DNA of 64,000 bases from CAVQBJ01 sp963724405 (GTDB taxonomy: Bacteria; Actinomycetota; Thermoleophilia; Solirubrobacterales; Solirubrobacteraceae). Position 1 is the stretch's first letter. Every line of letters starts with the position of its first letter. This document shows, one piece after another, positions 54,379 to 62,941 of this stretch. A model generated the notes under the pieces. The model saw only the letters and a list, made by a program, of their open reading frames with translations. It was not told the origin of the DNA and searched no databases. The stretch covers positions 310,001 through 374,000 of the forward strand of contig CAVRUQ010000016.1 of the NCBI GenBank assembly GCA_963724405.1, read 5' to 3'. The translations under genes were made by a program, and so were the position numbers.

Positions 54379-55077
54379 ATGGCGGACCTGAGCACTCGTG
54401 ACAGCAAGCTTGTGCAGTACCTCAACGAGGCCTATGGCAAGGAGAGGCAACTCGAGACGGCGCTGCAGGCGCACATCGAGGTGACGACGCGCTTGCCGTA
54501 CAAGAAGCGGCTGCGTCAGCACCTCACCGAAACGAGGCGCCACGCCCGCGAGCTCGAGCGCCGCGTCAAGCAACTCGGCGGCGAGGCACAGATCGTGTCC
54601 ATCGACATTCCCGGGCCCGTGGCCACCGGCGCCGGCGCCGCGATTGCGATCGGCAGCAAGGCCGTTGCCGCCGCGCAGGGCCCGCTGCACGCGCTGCGCG
54701 GTACCAGCGAGCAGGAGAAGATGCTCAAGAACGCCAAGACCGAATACGTCGATGAGCACGAGGAGATCGCCACCTACACGGCAATCGAGACACTGGCCGA
54801 ATCAGTTGGCGACAGTGAGACCGCCAAGGTCGCCCGGGCCATCCGCCGCGAGGAGGAGCGAATGGCCGGCTTCCTACAGCGCCTCATCCCGACCCTGACC
54901 AAGGCGGTCGCGCAGGCCGAGATCCCGGCCGAGGAGCGCCGCTCACGGGCGCGCCGGCGGAATACCCAGCGCCCTGCGTCGCGAAGCTCGTCGGCCCGTC
55001 GCGGTCCGTCCGCACGCTCGGTCAGGAGTCCGTCTCGCAGTCGCAGCGGGCCTGAGGCCGAACGCGCTCCGCACTAG
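54379..55077 (+). CDS. DUF892-type ferritin-like protein with basic tail
   Basis: 232 residues. The first 165 form a ferritin-like helical bundle: LVQYLNEAYGKERQLETALQAH, HLTETRRHARELERRVKQLG, and AKTEYVDEHEEIATYTAIETL carry the Glu/His ligands of the family (in parts). The last 55 residues are Arg/Ser-rich (SRARRRNTQRPASRSSSARR), suggesting nucleic-acid or phosphate interaction. CAGGAG lies just before the ATG. This is the second DUF892-like protein in the window. Confidence 0.75.
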   Translation: MADLSTRDSKLVQYLNEAYGKERQLETALQAHIEVTTRLPYKKRLRQHLTETRRHARELERRVKQLGGEAQIVSIDIPGPVATGAGAAIAIGSKAVAAAQGPLHALRGTSEQEKMLKNAKTEYVDEHEEIATYTAIETLAESVGDSETAKVARAIRREEERMAGFLQRLIPTLTKAVAQAEIPAEERRSRARRRNTQRPASRSSSARRGPSARSVRSPSRSRSGPEAERAPH

Positions 55078-55377
55078 CTGACATTCGGCGCGGCCGCCTG
55101 CTGCGGCCACCCGGGGATCGCTGCGTCGTCGGGCCGAGCCTCCCGCATGCTTGCTTTGTCATTTCTGGCCGTTTGCCGCGCGCTGCAGCGGTGCCTTGTC
55201 CATCTTCGAGCGACCCGCGACGCCCAGCTTACGGACCCCCTCGTACAGCTGGTCCTGCGAGCCATCGGCCTCGCTTCGCCGAAAGGGCGGCGTTCCGCGA
55301 TCCACCCAACCGTGTCCGGTTTGACCGGCTCGCGGCGGGGTAGCCCCACCGTACAGTCACACGAAGGAGCGTGACGA

Positions 55378-56175
55378 ATGTTCGCAGTACGTGAAACACC
55401 CGCCGCCTGCAGGCCGCACGAAGACGACGACGCTCTGTTCGAGCGCTGGCGAGCCGATAGGGACTCCAGCAGCCGCGACGCGCTGGTGGATCGCTACCTT
55501 CCCCTGGCCCGCAAGCTCGCTTTGCGCTACATGCACTCATCGGAGCCCCTGGATGATCTCGTGCAGGTCGCGAACCTCGGCCTGGTCAAGGCGCTCGAGC
55601 GCTACGAGCCTGGCCCCTCGCGCCGGTTCGCCGCCTTCGCGGTGCCGACGATTCTTGGAGAGCTGCGCCGATACTTTCGCGACTGCGGTTGGACCGTGCA
55701 CGTGCCGCGCGGCGCGCAGGAGCGGGTGCTGCAGGTCGAGCGGGCGGGGCGCGAGCTCACGGCGCAACACGGCCGCGCTCCGACGGTGGCGCAGATCGCC
55801 GAGTACACCGAGCTCGATGTCGAAGTCGTCCTCGACGCGATGCAGGCGGCGTACGCCTACCAGCCGGGGTCACTCGACGCCCCCGGGCAGGGCGTCGAGG
55901 GCGAGCTCGACCCGCTGGTCGAGACCCTTGGGGGCGACGAGCCCGGTTTCGCGCTTGTGGTCGATGCCGCGACGGTGTCGACCGGGCTGGCGCTCCTGTC
56001 GGCGCGCGAGCGCGAGATCCTCCGGCTTCGATTCGCCGAGGAGCTGACCCAGAGCGAGATCGCGAACCGGTTCGGCGTCTCGCAGATGCAGATCTCGCGC
56101 ACGCTCCGTGATCTGCTCGCGCGCTTGCGCCAGCTCGCCGAGGACGACCCGGCGGCCGCCGCGGCGCAGCGGTAG
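55378..56175 (+). CDS. SigB/SigF-type RNA polymerase sigma factor
   Basis: 265 residues. Region 2 (about 40-105): RYLPLARKLALRYMHSSEPLDDLVQVANLGLVKALERY and FAVPTILGELRRYFRDCGWTVHVPR (parts). Region 3 about 115-175. Region 4 (about 205-255): ALLSAREREILRLRFAEELTQSEIANRFGVSQMQISRTLRDLLARLR. This is the SigB/SigF/SigG group, which directs general-stress or sporulation genes and is held by an RsbW/SpoIIAB-type anti-sigma. GAAGGAG precedes the ATG. The regulators follow directly. Confidence 0.9.
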   Translation: MFAVRETPAACRPHEDDDALFERWRADRDSSSRDALVDRYLPLARKLALRYMHSSEPLDDLVQVANLGLVKALERYEPGPSRRFAAFAVPTILGELRRYFRDCGWTVHVPRGAQERVLQVERAGRELTAQHGRAPTVAQIAEYTELDVEVVLDAMQAAYAYQPGSLDAPGQGVEGELDPLVETLGGDEPGFALVVDAATVSTGLALLSAREREILRLRFAEELTQSEIANRFGVSQMQISRTLRDLLARLRQLAEDDPAAAAAQR

Positions 56176-56238
56176 GCTGACGGAGATGCACCCGCGCGAC
56201 GGTCAGCCTTCCTCGTCGCGTGCCGCGTCCGGACGGCG

Positions 56239-57060
56239 GTGGCGACCACCGTGTCGGCCAATGGCTCGATAACAGACCTCTATCTACGCGTCCCAGCGCG
56301 AGCCGAGTCGGTGGTCGTCGTGCGGCAGATGCTGCGTGGGCTCGCCGGGCTGTTCGCGGGCCGGCCTGGCCTGGCCGACTGTGTGCAGACCGCGGTGAGC
56401 GAGGCGGCCAACAACGTCGTGCTCCACGCGTACCCGCGTGATGTCGGCCCGCTCGAGGTTGAGGTGTCGCTGCGCGGGCCGCTCGAGGTTCGGGTCCGTG
56501 ACCGCGGCGTCGGACTCGGAGCGGCCACACCAGGCCAGGACCAAGTCCCCGAGCGCTTTGGCGGTGCCGTGGTCGCGGCGATGGCGGACGATTTCGAGTT
56601 CGCCATCCCCGACGGCGGCGGCACCGAAGTTCGGTTGCGGTGGACCGTGCCCGGGCTCCTCAACCATGGTTCGGGGGTCGTGCCGTCGGCGGTCGGCGAG
56701 ACTGTCCTGGCGGTTGTGCCGGACATGGCCTTACGGGCCTCGCTCCAGGGGACCCTGGTTGCCGTCGGGGCCGGCGCCCATGTTGACGTCGATGGTCTCG
56801 CCGAACTGCGACGGCTCGCCGACGCGCTGCTATGCGACGCGCCGCCGCGTCTGTCGTACACCGGCTTGTCGCTCAGCCTCCTGGCGCGGGCCGGCGGCCT
56901 CCAGATTTCTGTCGAGCGCTTCGTGCCCGGCGGGGCCATGGCCGCCCTACAAACGTCGATCGCCGACGGGCATAAGGTCTTCGGTCGTCTGTCGACTCGT
57001 CCGCTGGTCTTGACCGATCCGCACACCGGGGCGGAGTCCCTCGTCCTCGTCGTACCGTAG
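56239..57060 (+). CDS. RsbW-like ATP-binding protein with an extra C-terminal domain
   Basis: 273 residues. The first 135 form an HATPase_c domain: the N box reads SEAANNVVLHAYP (about 55-67), and VRVRDRGVGLG is the G1 box. Such proteins bind and inhibit SigB/SigF-type sigma factors and phosphorylate STAS antagonists. The last ~135 residues (LAVVPDMALRASLQGTLVAV, LADALLCDAPPRLSYTGLSL) match no domain I recognise and have a repeated beta-alpha character. GTG start without a strong ribosome site. It follows the sigma gene by 63 bp. Confidence 0.7.
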   Translation: MATTVSANGSITDLYLRVPARAESVVVVRQMLRGLAGLFAGRPGLADCVQTAVSEAANNVVLHAYPRDVGPLEVEVSLRGPLEVRVRDRGVGLGAATPGQDQVPERFGGAVVAAMADDFEFAIPDGGGTEVRLRWTVPGLLNHGSGVVPSAVGETVLAVVPDMALRASLQGTLVAVGAGAHVDVDGLAELRRLADALLCDAPPRLSYTGLSLSLLARAGGLQISVERFVPGGAMAALQTSIADGHKVFGRLSTRPLVLTDPHTGAESLVLVVP

Positions 57061-57204
57061 GTGAATGGCGCCCTCCTTGACTGGCAATGCGCGTGCGGCC
57101 TACAGTTGTGACTCTCCGGACCGACCGGACCGCGCTCGCGCGATCGAACGACCGGACGGCGGATGTGGCAGGACCAACGAAGTCGAGAGAGGTCGATTGT
57201 CGCC

Positions 57205-57594
57205 ATGGGCCCGCAGCGAGTAACGAATCCTCCTTACTTCTCCATCGGGATCGAGACGGATGGCGCGACCTGCACGATCGTTATGAGCGGTGAACTGGAC
57301 CTCGGCTCCGCGCCGGCGCTCGAGGCCGCGCTCGACGATGCGCAGCAACAGCCTCGACCGATCATCGTCGATCTGTGCGACGTGACGTTCGTTGACTCGA
57401 GCGGAATCAGGGCGCTGCTCCGCGCCGCGGAGCTGAGCCGCGCCAATGCCGGACGGCTGCGAATCCGCCTCGGCGAGTCGTCCCAGGTGGCACGGATCCT
57501 CGAGTTGACTGCGGTCATCGAACAGTTGCCGCTCGACCAACGCGGCGACTGGGACTCGGATCGCAGCGGCGGGGCTGCGCCACCTCTAGCGTGA
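57205..57594 (+). CDS. STAS-domain anti-sigma factor antagonist
   Basis: 129 residues. A STAS domain (about 10-110): IVMSGELDLGSAPALEAAL and IIVDLCDVTFVDSSGIRALLRA. The Ser in VDSSG is the phosphorylation site; when unphosphorylated, the protein displaces the sigma factor from its anti-sigma. It follows the HATPase gene by 144 bp, as in rsbV-rsbW arrangements. ATG 57205 is chosen because GAGAGAGG lies upstream. Confidence 0.8.
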   Translation: MGPQRVTNPPYFSIGIETDGATCTIVMSGELDLGSAPALEAALDDAQQQPRPIIVDLCDVTFVDSSGIRALLRAAELSRANAGRLRIRLGESSQVARILELTAVIEQLPLDQRGDWDSDRSGGAAPPLA

Positions 57595-57620
57595 CGCCGC
57601 GGACATCTCGCTGAGTCACG

Positions 57621-57995
57621 TCAAAGGCGGCGGCGGTCCTCGATCGTCTCCGCCGGGATGCGTTGAACGGCATCGCTCGCAGCCGCCCGCGTCGAATACA
57701 CGTCGACAGCGGAGTCGAGTCCCGCGATCGTGATCAACTGCCGCACCATCGCGCCGGCCGGGACGACCAACAGGAGCGTCTGGCGGCGCTGGCGCAGCCG
57801 CCGGTGGAGCGCGAAGAGCATGTTCAGGGCTGCGCTATCGAGATAGCGGGTCTCGGCAAGGTCGACGACGATCCCAGGGGCATCGCTGCTGACGGCGCTG
57901 CGCAGGTGCGCTTCTACGGCCGGCACGTTGGCGACGTCGACGTCCGTGGGCAGAATCGCTAGCGGAATGCGTCCTAGTCGCTCGATCCTCAGCAT
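57621..57995 (-). CDS. Second STAS-domain protein
   Basis: 124 residues, STAS-like: LAILPTDVDVANVPAVEAHL, then APGIVVDLAETRYLDSAALNMLFAL. The usual Ser-Ser-Gly is Asp-Ser-Ala, keeping a phosphorylatable Ser. Its ATG at 57995 overlaps the last codons of the GAF-SpoIIE gene by 7 bp, so they are co-translated. It is likely the substrate dephosphorylated by that phosphatase or phosphorylated by its HATPase domain. Confidence 0.75.
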   Translation of the reverse strand: MLRIERLGRIPLAILPTDVDVANVPAVEAHLRSAVSSDAPGIVVDLAETRYLDSAALNMLFALHRRLRQRRQTLLLVVPAGAMVRQLITIAGLDSAVDVYSTRAAASDAVQRIPAETIEDRRRL

Positions 57996-59659
57996 CGGCG
58001 CGTTCTCTTGGTCATCGCGACGCGGGTGCCCTGTTCGCGGCGCACGATGTCGACGCGGTCCATCAGCTCGTCCAGGAGGGCGAGGCCGCGACCGGGGGCA
58101 CGGCCGTCCAGCCGGCGCCACGACCCCTGATCGCTTACGGCGGCGCTTATCTCTTTCTCGTCTTCGGAAAGCTTCAGCTCGAGGACGAACGTCGCGTCGC
58201 GTGGGCCGTAGGCGTGCTCGATCGCGTTGTTCGAGGCCTCCGAGACGGCGGTGACGACTTCGAACACCGTCTGCCGATCCAGACCATGGACCGACAGCCA
58301 TCGCGCGACCGCCCGACGCATGCCGACGAGAACGGCTGGTTGGGCGTCGAGTGTCATCTCGAGTCGCGGTCCCACAGGCGGGACCTCGACGCCGAGCAGC
58401 GCCACGTCGTCCTCTGCCGGTTCGTTCGGCCTGAGGTGCGCAACCACGCGGTGGACCAGCGAGCCCTCATCGTGCTCTGATGCACGGACGGCATCGACGA
58501 GCCGCCGAATACCCTCATCGATGGCCTCCTCGCGCCGCTCGATAAGCCCGTCCGTGTAGAGGAGCACCGAGCTGCCCGGGGGCACGCTGTGCGTCTCTTC
58601 GCGGTAGTGGGGCACGCTCACCGCTCCAAGAGGCGGGCCGCTGGCATGGGCGATGAGATCCACCGCTCCGCACGGCGCCACACGCACGGCCGGCATGTGG
58701 GCGGCGCTGACGGCGGTCAAGATGCCGGTCTCAACGTCGATGGCCAGCATCGCCGCGCTGGCGCTGTGCGTGTCGCCCAGGGTGGTGACGAGTGTGTTCA
58801 GCTTGGAGAAGACCTCCGCTGGCTCGTGTCCGTCCAGCGCGTAGGCGCGTAGCGCGGTGCGGATCTCCGCCATCGCCGAGGCTGCGGCCACGCCGCGCCC
58901 GACGACATCGCCGATGACGAGCGCGACGCGTCCGTCGGGCAACGGGAAGACGTCGTACCAGTCACCGCCGATCTTGATGCCCGACTCGGCCGGGAGGTAC
59001 AACGCGCTGAGCGAGAGCCCCGGGACCTGCGGAGGCGCGGGCGGCAACAGCGTGCGTTGCATGACCTCCGTCAGCGCCCGCTGCTCGTTCAGCCGCGCGT
59101 GATCGATCGCCAGCGCGGCGCGATCGGCGGCGAGCTGCAGCAGCCGCTGCTCCGGCGCGCCGAAGGAGCGGTGACGCAGGGTTCCCACGTGCATCACGCC
59201 GATCACGTCGCCCTCGACGAGCAGGGGCACACCAAGCAGCGATCGAATCCCGCGCCGGCGCAACAGCGGGTTGAGGATGTCGGCGTGATCGACATCATCG
59301 ATGATGATCGAGCGCCGCTCCGCAGCGATCCGTCCTGCGAATCCCTTGCCGACCGGGATCTGCACGCCTTGGCGCACCTCTTCCTCGATCCCCCGGGCGG
59401 CCCGAGCCACCATGACGTTGCGGTCGGGGTCGTGCAGCAGGATCGCCGCGGTATCCACTCCGAGGGACTCACGCACGCGCTCGAGCAGTTCGCACAGCAG
59501 CTCCTCCAGGGAGAGGTACGCCAGAGCAGAGTCCGTCACCCGCTCGATCGCGTGAAGAGCCGCCGACTCGTCGGTGCGCTCGGCGTCCTGGGTGGCGCCC
59601 GTGACCAGCGGCCCGCGGGCATCCGCAAGTCCGGGAGTGGTGGGCCGCGAGGAGGTCAT
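57989..59659 (-). CDS. GAF-SpoIIE/PP2C-HATPase phosphatase (RsbU/RsbP-type)
   Basis: 556 residues. GAF domain (about 45-190: GKGFAGRIAAERRSII, SLLGVPLLVEGDVIGVMHV). SpoIIE/PP2C phosphatase (about 210-420) with GGDWYDVFPLPDG, VIGDVVGRGVAAA and LLYTDGLIERRE. HATPase_c (about 430-550) with N box SEASNNAIEHAYGPRD and APGRGLALLDELMDRV. The protein combines a sensor, a phosphatase for STAS antagonists and an RsbW-type kinase. It is convergent with the STAS (57205) gene and co-transcribed with the second STAS gene. Confidence 0.88.
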   Translation of the reverse strand: MTSSRPTTPGLADARGPLVTGATQDAERTDESAALHAIERVTDSALAYLSLEELLCELLERVRESLGVDTAAILLHDPDRNVMVARAARGIEEEVRQGVQIPVGKGFAGRIAAERRSIIIDDVDHADILNPLLRRRGIRSLLGVPLLVEGDVIGVMHVGTLRHRSFGAPEQRLLQLAADRAALAIDHARLNEQRALTEVMQRTLLPPAPPQVPGLSLSALYLPAESGIKIGGDWYDVFPLPDGRVALVIGDVVGRGVAAASAMAEIRTALRAYALDGHEPAEVFSKLNTLVTTLGDTHSASAAMLAIDVETGILTAVSAAHMPAVRVAPCGAVDLIAHASGPPLGAVSVPHYREETHSVPPGSSVLLYTDGLIERREEAIDEGIRRLVDAVRASEHDEGSLVHRVVAHLRPNEPAEDDVALLGVEVPPVGPRLEMTLDAQPAVLVGMRRAVARWLSVHGLDRQTVFEVVTAVSEASNNAIEHAYGPRDATFVLELKLSEDEKEISAAVSDQGSWRRLDGRAPGRGLALLDELMDRVDIVRREQGTRVAMTKRTRRC

Positions 59660-59978
59660 CGAGGCGCCAGAGTTCGGTTCGGTGCGGTCACGTGCTCGGT
59701 TTGCTTGACCGGCATATCTCCTGCCTACCAGCCGGGCTCGTTAGCGTACGCGCGTCTTCCGCAGATCAGGCCGCGCGCGCTTTCGAGCGCTGCGCATCGC
59801 CGCTGCCGCTGACCTCGCGGAGCTTCCCCTCGAGACTGTCGATCACAGAGTCGTATCAATGTGTACCCGACTCGACGCGTCTCACACTCGCGCTGCGCCT
59901 CCATGCGAGGGCGCAGTCCGCTCTCGACATACCGGCCCGCTCGCCGACGAGGCTACGGCTTGCAGGGAGTTCTCGCAA
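59660..59978. other. Intergenic region upstream of the phosphatase gene
   Basis: About 320 bp with no supported gene. An 8-bp inverted repeat (CGGCTTGC at 59956-59963, GCAAGCCG at 59975-59982) marks the downstream side of the tRNA 3' fragment. Confidence 0.35.
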
Positions 59979-60019
59979 GCCGGAGACGGGACTCGAACCC
60001 GTGACCCCTCGCTTACAAG
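59979..60019 (-). repeat. tRNA 3'-end fragment, copy C
   Basis: Minus strand: CTTGTAA anticodon loop, GCGA stem part, T-arm ACGGG-TTCGAGT-CCCGT and acceptor strand CTCCGGC. The 5' side (TCGC) pairs for four bases, but no D-arm or matching 5' acceptor follows further upstream, so it is not a complete tRNA gene. The flanking TTGCAGGGAGT is shared with copy A. Confidence 0.75.
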
Positions 60020-60249
60020 GCGACGCTTCGGATTCCGCGCACGAGCACGTTCTGCCTGCATATGGGTGGGTTCTCGGTGAGCGCCGCGGGACCGCATCTG
60101 GGCTCATTTCGGCCGATCGGTCGGATGTGTCTGTGGTAGCGCGTCGCTGACCGCAGGCCGCACGCGGGCAGCTACGCTGCCCGCGTGGTCCGGTCCGTCG
60201 AACACCATGGCGGGGTATCTCGTGGGAGCGCCGGCTCTTCTAGACGGCG
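60020..60249. other. Intergenic region
   Basis: About 230 bp before the end of the hypothetical gene; no supported gene. Confidence 0.3.
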
Positions 60250-61449
60250 TCACACCCAGACGGCATCCGGCAGCGCGGCTACCCGGCAGGTTCGGAGAGG
60301 CCCGCGGGATCGATGCGGTCGCGTGCGCTTCGATCCAACTGCACCACGCCGCCGAGGCGCTTGGCTGCCGGTTCGGGCCGCCGACGAGCGCGGCGCCGCT
60401 GCGTACCGACGGATTTCTGCTGGGTCCGCCACGCCTCGCGTAAGGCGAGCAAGCTGCTCCTGTTCGGCGCGTTCGGCTCGGGCGTGCGGCTCGAGCACGG
60501 CTTGCTGCGCCCGGCGCTCCTCCCCCTGCCGGACGGCTTGTTCGGCGCGTCGGTCGTCATCGGTGGCCCGTTGGTTGATGGCCGCTAAGACGCTGTCGAG
60601 TTTGTGTTCGAGCGCGCCGCGCGGTCCTTCGCGCCAGTTTGCGCGGCCGCCGCGGTATCCGTTAGGTAGGGCGAGGCGGAGTTGCCCCGAGGCGGTGCGG
60701 CGGCGGAGTTGCGCGGGTGGGAGGGTGTTGGAGAGGTCGCGTCCAAGCCAGGCGTTGCGGCGGCGCCAGTCGTCGAGGTCCTTCTGTGTGAAGGGAATGG
60801 GTTCGGTCTGCTCGTGGATCTCGAATGGGTAAGTGTGACCGCGGACGACCATGGCGATGCCCGCGTGCTGCTCATACGCTCCGGGAAAGGGCGCAATCTC
60901 CCAGCCGCGGCGTTGTGCTTCCGTGATGAGCGCTTGCCCGATTCGCAGGGCGCGGCCGAGGAGGGGGCGGGTGACGATGCAGTGCATGAGGCCGGGCTGC
61001 GGGCCGATCCTGAGGCGTCCGGTATCGTCGCGCCGGGTGGTTGTCGCTGCTTTGCGGCTCGCGCCTATCGCCGGCTGTGGATTGCGGAGTTGCTTCGGGA
61101 CGGCAATGCGCGTGTCCGACTTGCCCTGATGTGTTCGCGATGCTCGCGGCGCTCTGGCCTCCGTGCGGGTCGCGACGGTTGGGGTCGCCGGGGTGCCGGC
61201 CGGCCGATGAGAGTCTGCGGCTGAACGCCGCCGCGGCTGAGTCGCCCGGAGCCGATCGATGTGAGATGCGCCGGCGGGGGTGATGGTTGCGGTCCATTGC
61301 CCGGCGGGACGTGAGATCCGGACTAGGCCTCGGCTCTTCAAGGCGGCTGCGGATTGGCGGTGGGCGTAGCCCTCGGGCATGACGCCGTCGGGGCAGCCGT
61401 CGGCAATCCAGCGCAGGACGGCCTCCTGGGCGCTGTTGAGGGTCTTCAA
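60250..61449 (-). CDS. Hypothetical protein, accessory type, 3' end frameshifted
   Basis: 399 residues as read. The N-terminus (SAQEAVLRWIADGCPDGVMP and SAAALKSRGLVRISRPAGQW) resembles a winged-helix-like start seen in actinobacterial accessory proteins. The centre has a basic linker, PLLGRALRIGQALITEAQRR and a RTASGQLRLALPNGY block; a charged coiled coil follows (ERRAQQAVLEPHARAERAEQ). Near the end, a coherent C-terminus appears in other frames: AAWCSWIEAHA then DRIDPAGL, implying two single-base deletions near 60301-60420 relative to an intact gene. Function unknown. Confidence 0.5.
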   Translation of the reverse strand: MKTLNSAQEAVLRWIADGCPDGVMPEGYAHRQSAAALKSRGLVRISRPAGQWTATITPAGASHIDRLRATQPRRRSAADSHRPAGTPATPTVATRTEARAPRASRTHQGKSDTRIAVPKQLRNPQPAIGASRKAATTTRRDDTGRLRIGPQPGLMHCIVTRPLLGRALRIGQALITEAQRRGWEIAPFPGAYEQHAGIAMVVRGHTYPFEIHEQTEPIPFTQKDLDDWRRRNAWLGRDLSNTLPPAQLRRRTASGQLRLALPNGYRGGRANWREGPRGALEHKLDSVLAAINQRATDDDRRAEQAVRQGEERRAQQAVLEPHARAERAEQEQLARLTRGVADPAEIRRYAAAPRSSAARTGSQAPRRRGAVGSKRTRPHRSRGPLRTCRVAALPDAVWV

Positions 61450-61900
61450 GATTGGGGAAGGGGGGGTCTTGGTGATGGCGCGCAGCGCGCCCAGTGGCGG
61501 GCGTGGGGTTGTGCTTGCCGTTTCGAACGCGGGAGCGGTACTCGATGCTCAGGCTGGCGGCGGCGAGGGGGCGCTGGGGAGCGCGTGGGGGGCTGGGAGG
61601 ATTTCGTTGGTGAACACTCGGGCGGGGGAGTCTCGCCGTTCCAGGCTTCGGCTGCGTGGCGGTGATCCGGACCGGGCTTGGCTGGTCTCGGTCAGACCCT
61701 GCCGAGTCGCATGGTCCGCGACAACCTCCGCTGATCGACTTTGGCCTGCAAATGCCCAGAAGCGCAGAAGCGCGGCCTCGCGTTTAGGCGGGCACCGGCG
61801 CGTTATGAGGCGCGTCGGTGCCCACACGGTGTCCAGCCCGGCCGGCGTACCACGAGCTCTCAGCGCACAGCCGGCCGTGCGCTGCAGCGACGCGCGTTGG
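61450..61900. other. Intergenic region
   Basis: About 450 bp between divergent genes. No supported gene; long antisense frames here are shadows of the DUF5678-like gene. Confidence 0.35.
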
Positions 61901-61928
61901 TTGCGAATCTCGCGTCGAGTGCTACGCT
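61901..61928 (+). promoter_or_regulatory. Candidate promoter for the DUF5678-like/retropepsin pair
   Basis: TTGCGA (61901-61906) and TACGCT (61923-61928) with 16 bp between resemble a housekeeping actinobacterial promoter, about 38 bp before the ATG. Weak evidence alone. Confidence 0.4.
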
Positions 61929-61965
61929 GGCAGAGATACGACAGAGAAACCGCTTCGGAGAATAC

Positions 61966-62466
61966 ATGGTAGAGAAGACGGTAGTGCGACACGTGACGAT
62001 CGCGGGACAGCCGTTCGTCTTGCGCAACAGCGACGTGGTGCGCGCCCTGCGCAAGATCGATCCCGAGCCGATCACCAGCCATTATGTGGTCGTCGGAGCG
62101 AGACGGTTTCCGCCGAAGCAGATCGTTAGCGAAGTCACGGGTCTCGACCGAGCAGACTTCACCACACACCAGGCGAGGCGCACACTCATCCGGCTCGGGT
62201 TCGCGGCCGGCCGGCGCGGCGTCACGGCCGCTAGTTCAGCTCAGACCCACGTCCAGCGGCAGACCAGCCCCGCTCCCGAGAGACTGAGTGACCGATTGCG
62301 ATCTCTGTCTGGTCAATGGGTCGCAATCAAGGATGACGACATCATCCACGCGAGCGGATCTCCGCAGGAGCTGGTCGGATGGCTCGGCCAGCACGGCCAA
62401 AAGGCAGACACCATGTTTCGCGTACCAGAGGATGAGCTTGCCACGACCGGACTCGCCCCCCTGTGA
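61966..62466 (+). CDS. DUF5678-like protein of a two-gene cassette
   Basis: 166 residues. The N-terminal half (LRNSDVVRALRKIDPEPITS, FPPKQIVSEVTGLDRADFTT, ARRTLIRLGFA) forms a compact alpha/beta unit seen before DUF5678 domains. The C-terminal half (GQWVAIKDDDIIHASGSPQE, GWLGQHGQKADTMFRVPEDE) fits DUF5678, a short beta-alpha-beta domain often annotated alone. CGGAG lies before the ATG. Its stop overlaps the GTG of the retropepsin-like gene by 4 bp, so the two are co-translated. The N-half assignment is from memory of similar proteins. Confidence 0.65.
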   Translation: MVEKTVVRHVTIAGQPFVLRNSDVVRALRKIDPEPITSHYVVVGARRFPPKQIVSEVTGLDRADFTTHQARRTLIRLGFAAGRRGVTAASSAQTHVQRQTSPAPERLSDRLRSLSGQWVAIKDDDIIHASGSPQELVGWLGQHGQKADTMFRVPEDELATTGLAPL

Positions 62467-62879
62467 GGTTCGGCTTCCGAGAGCTTCCCGACCCTGGTCA
62501 AGAGAAGGTTCGCGGACGACCCCTTGTCGACGTCGTCGTTGAGGGCCTAGAGATCGCACCGCAGGCGTGTCTCCTGGACAGCGGCGCGACTGCGATTCGG
62601 TTCGGCGTGTACATCGCTGAGCTTTGCGGGGTAGATCTCACAGATGCTCCGGAGAAGCAGCTCGCGGTCGGGGGCGCCGTAGTCAGTGCTCGCATGGCCG
62701 AAGTCAACCTTCTCGTTACAGACGGCAATGAGAGTTACACATGGGATGCGCCGGTATGGTTCTGCGACCCATGGATTCCAGCATTCGGACTACTGGGACT
62801 CACCGGATTCTTCGATCAGTTTCAGGTCACAATAGCGTCGTACGACGAGTGGGTCGAGCTAACGCCAATCAGTCGATGA
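62463..62879 (+). CDS. Retropepsin-like aspartic protease
   Basis: 138 residues. VDVVVEGLEIAPQACLLDSGATAIRFG contains the catalytic motif LLDSGA (Asp39-Ser-Gly-Ala, part of the sequence quoted). The flap region is followed by AFGLLGLTGFFDQFQV, the hydrophobic-hydrophobic-Gly motif (about 108-120) of single-chain retropepsins, which act as homodimers. It probably cuts a specific protein, possibly its overlapping partner or a cellular substrate. GTG start in a 4-bp overlap (GTGA). No signal peptide, so cytoplasmic. Confidence 0.75.
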   Translation: MRFGFRELPDPGQEKVRGRPLVDVVVEGLEIAPQACLLDSGATAIRFGVYIAELCGVDLTDAPEKQLAVGGAVVSARMAEVNLLVTDGNESYTWDAPVWFCDPWIPAFGLLGLTGFFDQFQVTIASYDEWVELTPISR

Positions 62880-62941
62880 CGGACAGGTCCAGAGAAGTGG
62901 CGAGACGTACGCCTATGCCCCCTACCACTCGGCTGCGGTGC

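Noticed and set aside
30166..60019. A 29-kb integrated element bounded by tRNA fragments
   Set aside because: No integrase, relaxase or phage gene was found and the content between is ordinary chromosomal stress genes.
59859..60150. Small ORFs with peptides like DGTRTRDP or VTGSSPVSG near the tRNA fragments
   Set aside because: These peptides are well-known translation artefacts of tRNA sequence.
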